From: Stramonita haemastoma
Taxonomy: Eukaryota; Mollusca; Gastropoda; Neogastropoda; Muricidae
NCBI GenBank assembly: GCA_030674155.1
Contig: CM060335.1
Span: forward strand, 29,236,328-29,276,327
Direction of reading: 5' to 3'
Length of the DNA: 40,000 bases
The translations under genes and the position numbers were made by a program. Positions 29,094 to 40,000 of the stretch are shown here, piece by piece; positions within the stretch are counted from its first letter, which is position 1, and the number at the start of each line of letters is the position of its first letter. The notes beneath the pieces were generated by a model. The model saw nothing but the letters and a program-made list of their open reading frames with translations, had not been told where the DNA came from and searched no databases.

Positions 29094-29311
29094 TCCACCC
29101 CAGCGAACTTGAACTTGTACCAGGTCCGGAGGTACACTACCTGGCCAGCATATTTGATGCTTGGAACCAGTAGCTGCTACCTGGCCAGCATATTTGATGC
29201 TCGGAACCAGTAGCCTCTAACATCCTCACCCTGCCAGTTGCGTTTTAATGCAGCCTTACTGGCACCTGGGTGGCAAACACTGTGGGGAAAGCATCCCACT
29301 TCTGACACCAT
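29094..29311 (-). repeat. TRIM internal region with a 40-bp tandem duplication
   Basis: Contains two tandem copies of CTACCTGGCCAGCATATTTG...GGAACCAGTAGC (about 29139-29217), differing at a few positions, and the primer-binding site at its right end. There is no gag or pol. Confidence 0.85.
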
Positions 29312-29577
29312 TGTAACAGAGTGGACATAGGGGCCCATATGTCCCATCTCTGCACAGCTTCTCGGGTGGGTACAGTTAGCCAGTTAGGAAGTGACCTCTA
29401 AATAGAGGTTGCATAAATTCTACCGTTCACCATGAAGACAAAAAGTATGCAATGGAGGGCTTTCAACCACCACCCAAGGAAACAGAGCATCGCACAATTC
29501 GCAGGTGTGTCCGGTGACACAATGCTGCAACAGGGCTCTGATCGCATGGGAGGTAATCTAATTACCACCCCTTCACA
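29312..29577 (-). repeat. TRIM 5' LTR
   Basis: 266 bp, the partner of 28840-29093. On the minus strand it starts TGTGAAGGGGTGG and ends CCACTCTGTTACA, next to the primer-binding site. Confidence 0.85.
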
Positions 29578-29589
29578 ATAGTAATACTG

Positions 29590-29745
29590 AAATCTAGATT
29601 GAGATATTTACAAAACGAACCTTCGTTACACGGAGGAACTGTTTGGAACTCATTACCAAAGATTCTTAAAGAAAGAAATGATATTACAACTTTAAAGTAT
29701 AAGTCTTACTTGTTCAACAAGGTGAGTCAAAAATATTCCTAAATT
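29590..29745 (+). pseudogene. LINE ORF2 C-terminal fragment
   Basis: LHGGTVWNSLPKILKERNDI followed by TTLKYKSYLFNKVSQKYS and a stop matches the terminal W-N-S-L-P ... F-K-x-x-L-K-x-x-L block common to LINE ORF2 proteins. The TRIM target duplication lies a few bases upstream, so the TRIM probably landed in or beside this LINE. Confidence 0.65.
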
Positions 29746-30151
29746 ATGATCATAAACATGACTATTATTATGCCTGTTTAACTGAGGCAGCCATTAGCAC
29801 AACATCAGAAAAGAAATCACTTGAAGGAAAGTACATAAAAGTAACATAGACAACCTGTGTACCTGATCTTTCATACTGTGTGCATTTTATATCTGTTCAT
29901 GTTAGTTTTTTTGCTGTGGTTGTTTTTAGGGGGGAGGAGAGAGGTGTTTTTTTTAAAATTGTTTTTAAGGTGGGGGGGTTTCTAGGGGGGGGGGAGGTTT
30001 GGGGGGTATATTTTGTTTTTTGCCTTGGTTTTTTGTGGTTTTTTTGTGGCGTGTTTTTTGGGGGGATGGTATTTGTTCATTTATTTGTTATTTTATGTTT
30101 TGTTTTTGCTTTGGGTTTTGTTTTGTTGTTGTTGTTTTTTGGGAGGAGTAG
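29746..30151 (+). other. LINE 3' region and G/T-rich tract
   Basis: Non-coding. From about 29927 to 30145 the plus strand is G- and T-only for long stretches, with runs of six to ten G at about 29932, 29972, 29987, 30000 and 30059. G-quadruplex formation is plausible. Confidence 0.6.
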
Positions 30152-30470
30152 CATGTGGGCCCCCAAGAGCCTTTGCTCTCCACCATAAAGAGGAGAAAGC
30201 TGATGTGGTTTGGTCACACCACAAGACACAACACCCTAGCAAAAACCATCCTGCAAGGAACAGCCGAGGGCAAGAGAAGAAGAGGCTGCCAAAAGAAATC
30301 ATGGGTTGACAACATCAAAGACTGGACCGCCCAACCCCTGCAACACCTCCTACTAGCCACACAGGATCGTGAAGCATGGAAAAAGATCTCTGTTGCGTCT
30401 TCTCTCATGTCCCCCCTACGTCCTTTGGGACATGGGACTGAGTGAGTGAGTGAGTGAGCCAGAGTAAGTG
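30152..30470 (+). mobile_element. RTE-like LINE 3' fragment, near-identical to 15711-16409
   Basis: Encodes GPQEPLLSTIKRRKLMWFGH through KKSWVDNIKDWTAQPLQ to HGTE, with tail (GAGT)n. Over about 290 bp only around a dozen differences from 16110-16409 are visible. It is 5'-truncated at GTGGGCCCCC. No clear target duplication was identified. Confidence 0.88.
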
Positions 30471-30540
30471 AGCCAGGGGGCTGGATGTAGAAAAGGAATT
30501 GTTAATTCTATTACCCTCTTTGAATAAAAAAAGTTTCGAA
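30471..30540 (+). repeat. Retroelement 3' end shared with 32382-32418
   Basis: GCCAGGGGGCTGGATGTAGA then AAAGGAATTGTTAATTCTAT closely matches GCCAGAGGGCTCCATGTAGA, AAAGCATTTGTTAATTCTAT at 32382-32418. It ends in AATAAAAAAAG. It is probably the 3' end of another SINE or LINE family. Confidence 0.6.
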
Positions 30541-30572
30541 GTTTCTTATTGGAAAATAAATTCTGAACATTT

Positions 30573-30640
<68 letters not shown>

Positions 30641-30732
30641 TGTGTGTGTGTGCGTGAGTGTGTGTGTGTGTGTGTGCGCGCGTACACGTATGTGTGTTTG
30701 TGTGTGTGTGTGTGTGTGTTTGCGCGGGCATG

Positions 30733-30802
<70 letters not shown>

Positions 30803-30870
30803 TGTGTAAGTGCGTGCGTGTGGGTGTGTGCGTGATTGCGTGCGTGCATGTGTGTGTGAGTGTCTGTGTA
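30573..30870. repeat. Imperfect GT array
   Basis: About 300 bp of GT with GC, GA and TGCGCGCG interruptions. Open frames on both strands are artefacts. Confidence 0.97.
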
Positions 30871-31079
30871 AAACTAGTGGTGAACTTCCAGTATGTTATT
30901 GTTGTACTGCTTAATGCATTAGTATTATATTTGACTGAAATAGCATAAATATGTTTTCCCCATTTCCCTGCTGTATTTTTTATATACACATTCCTTAGCT
31001 TAGCATCCTTAGCTGACCAAACGTATGAACTCTGTCTCACTTCTTGGATCTGAACAGAACACCAGCATGCATGGGATTT

Positions 31080-31205
31080 TTCTCATCTGTCCTTTCTGGC
31101 ACCAATAGCTTATTGGTCCGAAAAGCAGAACAGTCTTTAACATGTGCACCAGATGTGCTTGCGTTCCCATTGCGTTGCATAGCCTCAGTCTCTAGTCTTT
31201 CTTGT
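31080..31205 (-). mobile_element. Diverged tRNA-SINE fragment
   Basis: CATCTGTCC, CCGAAAAGCAGAACAGTC, TTTAACATGTGCACCAGATG and GCCTCAGTCTCTAGTC follow, in order, the reverse complement of the SINE body seen at 20160-20300. Identity is low, so this is an old copy or a related family. Confidence 0.5.
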
Positions 31206-31254
31206 TCTTTGTCAAAGGATCAGACAACAATTTTTCTTGTACTTTATATCAGCG

Positions 31255-31310
31255 AAAATTCGTCACGCTGCCCTTAAGCCCCTGACAAGTCAGGCACACA
31301 AAGCCCATCC
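31255..31310. repeat. Short interspersed repeat, copy 2
   Basis: CGCTGCCCTTAAGCCCCTGA with CAAGTCAGGC; the partner of 14524-14560. Confidence 0.5.
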
Positions 31311-31494
31311 AACGTCTGCATAAAAGAAAATTGTTACATTTTAACTATTTCTGAGGGGCAAAAAGCAGGAGAATGGATCAAGAAGGCAGCAAACAGACAA
31401 GAAGGAGGCGACAGGAAGAAAAGAAACAAGGCAGAACCAAAGAGAGTGACAGAAAATAGGAAAGTCCAAGCACAGAATTTTCAGGTGGTGATGA

Positions 31495-31685
31495 CAGGTC
31501 CCCAGCGTCCTGCATCCCACAGGGGATTCTATAGTCTCAATGAGGGAACTTTTGGGGAGTAGAGACAGTAATGACAATTTATTAAGTAGGGGGATCCCTA
31601 TCCCTTGAATGGATGCCTTGTTGATGGCTGGATCCCAGGCCATCATATCAAAGCCCAACGCTCTAACCAACCGCAGGGCTGTCCC
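31495..31685 (-). mobile_element. Diverged tRNA-SINE head
   Basis: On the plus strand TCTATAGTCTCAATGAGGGA, ACTTTTGGGGAGTAGAGACA and CCCAACGCTCTAACCAACCG resemble the reverse complement of the SINE head (TTAGAGCGTTGGGC as the A-to-B box spacer). The B box is decayed (CCTGGGATCC). Confidence 0.5.
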
Positions 31686-31699
31686 ATTCCCTCACAATA

Positions 31700-32295
31700 C
31701 TTTAATGTGTAGGCTGAACTGATAAAACGTGGCGATGTGCCCTCGTCCTGTCAATATTCGATGTTTTCTTAAGAGCAAGTAGGGGCGTGCTGTTGTCCAG
31801 CTGAAGTTTGCACGGCACGTGTAATGATCAATCCCGTGTGGGTGGAAGAACCATCTGTGAATGTTAGTATTGTTGTAAAAACTATAGTTTGTCTCATGCT
31901 CTACATATACAAAAGAAATTTTCTTCTTTTTTTTTTTTACCTCAGTCACAATCTTGAATGCTGATTTTTTTGTATGCTCATCTTTTTTTGTTGTTGTTGC
32001 TCCCTACTGCCCTTCTTCTGATGCATCTTTCTTTTACTTTTATCATATAAAAACTGACAAACTGCCACGCAAGTTAAGAACAGAGGCAAAGACAAACACG
32101 AATTTAAAATTCAAACATGCTCAAAATGCACCAGAATTATGAAAGATGCCTGCCCTAAAAGGGATTGATAGAACCGGTGAAAAAAAGCTGTAAGTGAATA
32201 TACTGACTTTCTCAGCTACAACAATAAATGACAATTGCAACTTTTCACAAAACATAAGCATTGTTCTAAACTACACAAACATGATCTTACACTCA
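31700..32295. other. Unassigned region
   Basis: About 600 bp without recognised genes or repeats; it includes short poly-T and TTG runs. Confidence 0.4.
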
Positions 32296-32300
32296 CGCGC

Positions 32301-32372
<72 letters not shown>
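32296..32372. repeat. (CA)n microsatellite
   Basis: About 75 bp of CA, followed by a 3' end fragment (32382-32418) and then a SINE. Confidence 0.97.
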
Positions 32373-32376
<4 letters not shown>

Positions 32377-32418
32377 GCCAGAGGGCTCCATGTAGAAAAG
32401 CATTTGTTAATTCTATTA

Positions 32419-32757
32419 CGAGGACAGCCTAATTGTCAGAGCATTGCGCTCGCAATTTAAGAAACCGAGTTTGATTCCCGTTTGAAGGGATTTTTCCCCT
32501 TAGGTTAGCATCAGTACTGACTAAACTATCCCCAAAATATTTTCGGATGAGACTGTAAACCGAGGCCCTGTGTGCGAACACACGCAGAACAGCTTGCCGC
32601 ACACTTTAGATCCTGATCCGCTTTTCATACTAGGCCATTGTGTGCAGTGGGTACATATGAAAATATATACAAAACTGTATACACACCGGGACTGGATGAA
32701 AAAAAGCACATGAGTGCTTATTCCATTATCCTCGATATAAAAAGAATAAAATAATAA
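32419..32757 (+). mobile_element. Near full-length tRNA-SINE
   Basis: The head has GGACAGCCTAATTGTCAGAG and B box-like AGTTTGATTCC. The body contains GGATGAGACTGTAAACCGAG, GCCCTGTGTGCGAAC and CACACCGGGACTGGATG, and the 3' end is CCATTATCCTCGATATAAAA. It is more diverged than the 14881 copy. Confidence 0.88.
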
Positions 32758-32815
32758 GAATAAGCTTGCACACGCATACACACACCTACAATATGTTATA
32801 CAAATATATATGCAT

Positions 32816-32832
32816 ACATGTATATATATATC

Positions 32833-32910
<78 letters not shown>

Positions 32911-33088
32911 TAGATAGATAGATATATAGATATATAGATATATATATATATATATATGTACATATACATATATATGTGTGTGTGTGTATAGATATAGATA
33001 TATACATATATACATATCTATATATACATATACATATGTATGTACATATGTATGTATATATATATGTATATATATATATATATATATA

Positions 33089-33139
<51 letters not shown>

Positions 33140-33181
33140 ATATCTATATATATATATCTCTCTATATATATCTATATATCT

Positions 33182-33262
<81 letters not shown>
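32816..33262. repeat. (AT)n and (GATA)n compound array
   Basis: About 370 bp of AT with ATAC, GATA and CATATG interruptions, then about 80 bp of GATA (33183-33262). It is able to fold back on itself. Confidence 0.97.
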
Positions 33263-33303
33263 CTTCTACAAAAATCAGATTAATCGAAACTAGCTCTCTC
33301 GTA

Positions 33304-33793
<490 letters not shown>

Positions 33794-34603
33794 AATAAGA
33801 GAAATTTTGTGTGAAACAGGCTTTAACATTGTTTGGATGCAACAAAGTGTTGGGGATGTAAAACTTTTCTTAGGTATATTTAAACAAAGATTAGTGGATA
33901 TGTTTATACAAGAATGGGATGGGACTGTAAGAGATAAAGAGAGGTATGATATTTATAGATCATTTAAAAGTATTTTTGCAAAAGAGCAGTATTTAAACTC
34001 CATGGATATTTACTGCTTTCGTGTGGCTATCGCGCAAGCAAGATTTAATGTTTTACCTCTTAATAATAATGTGTATAGATATAGTGATAGTATTCGAGAC
34101 AAATTGTGTCCATTTTGTGAAACGAAAATTGAAAATGAAGTTCACTTTCTAATGGAATGTTATATGTACACAAGCTTGAGAGATAAGTTTTTAAGCAAAT
34201 GTATCAATGTACCAATGCGAAATCTGCTCAAAGTAACAAATAATGAGTACATGCATAGTTTGTCTAGGTATATTTTTCATGCTATCAACAAAAGAAAAAC
34301 AATGTTGACATTGGCGCTTTCTTGAATAACTGTTACAAGTTGATAACTATTTAATATGTATGATTTTTCTGCGACATCATTGTATTTCTATGGCTGGGTT
34401 ATTGTGATTTCGGGTTTATAACCATGAAATGGAGTAATGGTGGTTTTTTTTCTTTAATCAGACATAGTCCTTGTTTGTTTATGCATTTGTTTTGTCAATG
34501 AAGAATGAACCTATTGCTAAATCCCAAGCCCATCAAATGTATTGTGGCCCAAGGCCAATGTACATTAAATCATTTCAGTGTTCAGTGTTCAGTGTTCAGT
34601 GTT
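33794..34603 (+). pseudogene. LINE ORF2 C-terminal domain with zinc-knuckle-like motif, plus 3' UTR
   Basis: An open frame to the stop at 34323-34325 encodes GFNIVWMQQSVGDVKLFLGI, MDIYCFRVAIAQARFNVL, RDKLCPFCETKIENEVHFLM with C following, then SRYIFHAINKRKTML. C-P-F-C ... H-F-L-x-x-C is the C-terminal zinc-binding motif of a group of LINE ORF2 proteins, placed after the RT. The RT is missing because of 5' truncation. The 3' UTR ends CATTTCAGTGTTCAGTGTTC, that is (TTCAGTG)n, then CT. It may be the same family as the remnant at 1-426. A fragment of the same tail is at 10810. Confidence 0.82.
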
Positions 34604-34647
<44 letters not shown>

Positions 34648-34658
34648 CTCTCTCTCTT

Positions 34659-34692
<34 letters not shown>

Positions 34693-34706
34693 CTCTCTCT
34701 CCTCTC
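34604..34706. repeat. (CT)n array
   Basis: About 100 bp of CT with slips, immediately after the LINE tail. Confidence 0.97.
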
Positions 34707-34780
34707 TGTATATATATGCTTATCCCATTATCCTCCATATAAAAGAATAAATCAATCAATCAATCAGTCAATCAATCTGT
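34707..34780 (+). mobile_element. tRNA-SINE 3' end fragment
   Basis: GCTTATCCCATTATCCTCCA, TATAAAAGAATAAATCAATC and further AATC units: the last 60 bp of the SINE. Confidence 0.88.
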
Positions 34781-34853
34781 GTGTCTCTCTCTCTGTCTCT
34801 GACTCTGTCCCTGTCTGTCTCTCTCTCTGTCACTCTGTGTGTGTGTGTGTGTG

Positions 34854-34930
<77 letters not shown>
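34781..34930. repeat. (CT)n-like then (GT)n array
   Basis: CTCTGTCTCTGACTCTGTCC-like units then about 95 bp of GT. Confidence 0.95.
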
Positions 34931-34933
<3 letters not shown>

Positions 34934-34984
34934 CGTATAGTTTTACTGTTTAGTATCTTTTTATCTTGATGTTATCCCTGAAAA

Positions 34985-35200
<216 letters not shown>

Positions 35201-35862
35201 GAGGAGCGGGCAACGGAGAAGCCAGCTGGACAGTGGTAAAACATCACTACTACCCCCTCCTCCCCTTACCACATCTGTCCCACCCCCAGCACACCCAACT
35301 AGGCCTATGCCCTAACAACCCCCCCTCCTCTCACATCCCACCCTCCTCCCACATCCCACCACGGGGTCGCAACCAATACGAACATAGGCCTACCAACGGC
35401 CAGAACTCGTTGCCTCGACCACAGGCCTCCTCTGCCCCCCCCAAAAGTCGCTCTGCCCCTCTCTCCTCACTCCCTCATTGTCACTCCTCCCCTCCCCTTT
35501 CCCAAAGCTCTGATCAGGATCAATATGACGATAGTTTCCCTCCCTTACCAAGCTCTAGGAATTTATCCAAATCATCGTACTTACCATGTAATCCAGATAC
35601 CCCTCCCACCCCTCCCTCTAATCAACTTCCCTTCTCCAATCATCCATTGCATAACAAATCGGAAGACCCTTTTTCCAAGACCCAAGATTTTCAAATGTGG
35701 TACCAAAATTTCTCTTCCAAAAGACCCCCTTATCCATGGTATTCAATGATGTACCCTCCCCCTCCACCTTGGCCCTTCTTTATGCCTCCCCTCCGTCCCC
35801 CCAAATATATGCAGTCCCGGCCTTATGACTTTCTGGACAAGAAAGACATGCGACAGACATAA
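35201..35862 (+). CDS. Proline-rich open frame, possible LINE ORF1 C-terminus
   Basis: About 219 codons beyond the CT array, open to a stop at 35860-35862. It is rich in P, S, N and Q: GRNQYEHRPTNGQNSLPRPQ, DQDQYDDSFPPLPSSRNL, then an aromatic/proline end MMYPPPPPWPFFMPPLRPPK and DFLDKKDMRQT. There is no folded domain and no zinc knuckle. It precedes, on the same strand, the LINE endonuclease at 37745, so it may be the tail of that element's ORF1; an intervening GT array and repeats account for much of the 1.9-kb gap. Its true start is unknown because the upstream frame is microsatellite. It could instead be an unrelated or chance frame. Confidence 0.4.
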
Positions 35863-35939
35863 GCTACCACTCTATGTTTGTTTATGGTTTGTTTTGCCCT
35901 ACCCTTACTTCAAAATTATATTTTATATGTATGTACATG

Positions 35940-36650
<711 letters not shown>

Positions 36651-36834
36651 CTGTAGGTGTGCATATAAACTACCTGTGGAAATTAACCTTTTAACCTTGA
36701 TGAATACCGCTGTGGACCTGGTGCCGGCAAATGAAATATTAAGAATTTTCAGAAAACATTCAACATTATACCTACTGTGCTGAAAAACGCTGTGCTGAAA
36801 TGATTTGTATTACTAGTGCTAAACGGTGCTTTTT
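36651..36834. other. Unassigned spacer
   Basis: Short non-coding stretch between the GT array and the degenerate repeat region; nothing recognised. Confidence 0.4.
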
Positions 36835-37190
36835 CGGAACAATCTAGATTGTGAATGCGTTCAGTGACAGTTTTGGATCCATTACGATTGCGAATGCATC
36901 TAGATTGTAAATGCATTTAGTGACACCTGTGCTATAACTCCTGTGCTGTTTAGTGACAGTTTTGGAACGTCTAGATTTTGTGAATGCGTCTAGATTGTGA
37001 ATGCCTTTAGTGACTCCTGTGCTGTGTTTTGCAAACCTACAAACTGAAGGTTATCCAAGTTAGGGTATGTGTTTTGTGATTCCCCTGCTGTGTTTTGCAA
37101 ACCTGCAAACTGAATTATTCTGAAGTTATTCACGACCGTGGATGTTTAGTGACTTCTGTGCTGTGTTGTGCTAACCTTCAAATTGAAGAG
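36835..37190 (+). repeat. Degenerate tandem repeats upstream of LINE endonuclease
   Basis: Recurring TCTAGATTGTGAATGCGTT with TAGTGAC (about 36843, 36900, 36966, 36980) and CTGTGCTGTGTTTTGCAAAC (about 37017, 37086, and a variant at about 37155). Unit lengths vary. Position upstream of the endonuclease frame suggests a LINE 5' UTR or inter-ORF region, but that is inference. Confidence 0.65.
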
Positions 37191-37495
37191 TCTAATTTTG
37201 AAATGGACAAAGACAGATGGAAGGGACACAACACGTCAACAGTGGATTTTTTTTTCTTGGATATTGGAAAACAGCATAAACATTTCTCTGCGTGTTGTGT
37301 TTCCTGTAGAAAGTGTTCCAGAAGACTAATTTGATACTTAACAATATTCCTAGACCTGAGGATATTGTGTATATCTGATAACTGTTTTAGGATATAATAT
37401 ATCTCAACTGGTAACAGTTAAAGCAAGACTTTTATTAGTACTTTTTTTGCTCCAATTAATTTGTGCAGCAAAAACTGATATAGTTTTATCATACG

Positions 37496-37499
<4 letters not shown>
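37191..37499. other. Unassigned spacer
   Basis: AT-rich, with no feature recognised before the AT array. Confidence 0.35.

Positions 37500-37588
<89 letters not shown>
37500..37588. repeat. (AT)n microsatellite
   Basis: About 89 bp of uninterrupted AT. Confidence 0.98.
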
Positions 37589-37590
<2 letters not shown>

Positions 37591-37716
37591 CTTTGTATTG
37601 CATATTCACTTATTATCCATTCCATTGTATTTACTTGATCAGTTTAAGTTGATAATTATTGTTTCCTCAAACCATTTTAGAATCATTTGGGGTTTTAGTG
37701 ATTTTTTTTTTCTTCT

Positions 37717-37744
37717 CCTTCTTCTTCTCTATATTTTCAGCAAC
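37717..37744 (+). promoter_or_regulatory. Splice-acceptor-like sequence before the ORF2 ATG
   Basis: CTTCTCCTTCTTCTTCTC then TATATTTTCAG, with AG four bases before ATG at 37745. It resembles a 3' splice site. It may be chance, or reflect splicing of the element RNA to reach ORF2. Confidence 0.25.
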
Positions 37745-38815
37745 ATGGCTCCCTGTCTGAAAACCTGGCCACAAGAAGATGGACTACGTATTGGTTATTT
37801 AAACATTAACAGCATTTTAAACAAGCTAGCTGATGTACATAGTATCTTACACAACTCAAATAAACCATTTCATTTATTTGGATTTACAGAATCCAGACTT
37901 TCCAGTTTGGTATCTGATAAAGAAATCCAAATACCTGGGTTTAGAGCAATCCGTAAAGACCCTTCTTCCTCCAAAACAACAGGAATAGTTGTATATATAA
38001 ATGAATCCATAAACTTTAAAGGTATTCACCATCTTGAAACCCAACAAGTAGAGTCTCTATGGCTAGAAATACAACTCAACCGAAGTAAACCCATTAATGT
38101 CGGATTTATATACAGAAATCCCTCTGAGAGAATTGATTGGGTTGATAGATTTTCCATAAAGATGGATGCAGCATCTTTGGATGCTAACGAACTTTTACTA
38201 TTGGGAGATTTTAACATGAATCTACTTAAACCCCACCCTTTGTGGATAAACAAATTAAATTCCTTATAATCTCTCGCAAATTATTGACACACCAACGCAC
38301 TTAACCTCCTCCAGTGCAACTCTCATTGACCATGTATATGTAACTAATAAGCAAAATATCAACGAAATATGTGTTCCTAACTGTGGCTGCAGTGACCACC
38401 TTCCTTCCTGTTTCACAAGGAACAAAAAAAGAATAAAAATTCCCATAGCTGGTCACAAGTCACTTAAAGATCATTTGTTAAATTTGATGAAAATAAATTT
38501 CTTGCTGACTTGCTAAATTCCTCAATTAATCATGTTTACAACTTTACAGACCCAGAGAAAGCCATATATTTTTGGCTAGAAACATTTACCTCAGTCTATG
38601 ATAAACATGCTCATTTCAAAACCCAAAGAGTTAAGCATGCAACACAACCTAAATGGATGACAACTGAGATTCTAAAAGAAACTTATTTAAGAGATGATCT
38701 ATTAAAAGCGGGAAAAATAGGAGAATTTAAAGAACAAAGAAACAAAGTAAACTCATTAAAACGTAAAGCCAAACAAAAATATTTCCAAAATCTTGCCTCA
38801 TCAAAACACAATTTG
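37745..38815 (+). pseudogene. LINE ORF2 APE-type endonuclease and start of RT linker
   Basis: The start ATG at 37745 gives a frame beginning MAPCLKTWPQEDGLRIGYLN. Endonuclease landmarks: LNINS (Asn), LFGFTESRL (catalytic Glu), FKGIHHLETQQVESLWLEI, GFIYRNPSER, LLLLGDFNMNLL (Asp/Asn) and, after a one-base shift near 38265, ATLIDHVYVT and GCSDHLPSCF (the terminal Asp-His). A second shift near 38478 leads to KFLADLLNSSINHVYNF, YFWLETFTSVYDKHAHFK and a basic linker KRKAKQKYFQNLASSKHN. All nuclease active-site motifs are readable, so decay is recent. The RT that should follow is replaced by a CT array at 38843. CR1/L2-type affinity is likely. Confidence 0.85.
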
Positions 38816-39714
<899 letters not shown>

Positions 39715-39720
<6 letters not shown>

Positions 39721-39941
39721 AAGTGGTACGCAACAATTTATTCAATCCAAATGTAAATCACTTCACCATGTCGTGGATTCCATGCCATGCCGACCATATG
39801 GGCAGAAGAAACAATACACTTTTCATGTCTGATAACATGTATGAAAATGTGTGTTTTGTGCCCAGTCCCCTTCCCACTGGTCCCTTGTGAATGGGCTTAA
39901 AAAGCTTACCACAATAAAATATTGTCATTGTCATTGTCATT

Positions 39942-39947
<6 letters not shown>
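39715..39947 (+). mobile_element. Retroelement 3' UTR and (ATTGTC)n tail
   Basis: Non-coding sequence ending GCTTACCACAATAAAATATT and four GTCATT units, the format of CR1-like LINE or SINE 3' ends. It is truncated at its 5' side next to a CT array. Confidence 0.6.

Positions 39948-40000
<53 letters not shown>
39948..40000. repeat. (CT)n array at window end
   Basis: CT repeats directly after the (ATTGTC)n tail, running off the window. Confidence 0.97.

Larger units (their letters stand above)
28840..29577 (-). mobile_element. Miniature LTR retrotransposon (TRIM), 738 bp
   Basis: Two direct repeats (28840-29093 and 29312-29577) beginning TG and ending CA on either strand enclose only 218 bp. 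ATAG flanks both ends (28836-28839, 29578-29581). Read on the minus strand, the 5' LTR is followed one base later by TGGTGTCAGAAGTGGGAT (29293-29310), the form and place of a tRNA primer-binding site used by many Gypsy-type elements. A weak purine-rich stretch (CTGGGGTGGA) precedes the 3' LTR. No protein is encoded. LTRs differ at a few bases and one indel of about 12 bp, so insertion is fairly recent. Confidence 0.88.

Noticed and set aside
29880..30309. Frames rich in F, G, V and W
   Set aside because: Translation of the G/T-only tract; no domain.

Overview
This window looks like intergenic or intronic DNA from a repeat-rich invertebrate, most likely a mollusc and plausibly a marine gastropod. 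The evidence is the abundant long GT, CT, AT and tetranucleotide arrays, tRNA-derived SINEs, RTE-like, L2/CR1-like and DIRS retroelements, and the lack of any recognisable host gene over 40 kb. The organism call is inference; no marker gene is present. Nearly every protein-like stretch is a retrotransposon fragment, and most are broken.

Layout. 1-2.73 kb: two LINE families, one carrying a twin-priming (inverted 5' segment) insertion, followed by a LINE ORF2 C-terminus. 3.5-7.2 kb: one RTE-like LINE on the minus strand, split by a tRNA-SINE that is itself split by a 735-bp foldback DNA element with a 9-bp target duplication. 7.3-10.7 kb: a minus-strand ORF1-only LINE-like unit with an intact 625-codon ORF1 that carries a virus-type 2A motif (GDVELNPGP) behind a hydrophobic leader. 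10.7-15.7 kb: mostly microsatellites and unassigned DNA, with one full-length SINE at 14.9 kb. 15.7-17.9 kb: a young LINE 3' fragment with a 12-bp target duplication, then an old minus-strand copy. 18.3-22.4 kb: a decayed DIRS-type tyrosine-recombinase retroelement interrupted by a SINE. 23.6-28.2 kb: an RT remnant, a second SINE family, and a three-level nest: an L2-like LINE interrupted by an RTE-like LINE, which is interrupted by a 1.95-kb solo-LTR-like unit containing an array of short hairpins. 28.8-29.6 kb: a complete miniature LTR retrotransposon (TRIM) with two LTRs, a primer-binding site and a 4-bp target duplication. 30-36.7 kb: LINE and SINE 3' fragments alternating with CT and GT arrays. 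37.7-38.8 kb: a LINE endonuclease domain with its active-site motifs readable. 38.8-40 kb: CT arrays between retroelement 3' tails.

There is no operon or host pathway here. What links the region is the history of insertions: target duplications and interruptions allow relative dating, and 3' tails of different families run, on their own strand, into CT arrays again and again. The most interesting items are the 2A-leader ORF1, the TRIM, the foldback element built of GGCGCTCAAATGT units, the hairpin array in the LTR-like insertion, and the polarity of the CT arrays.
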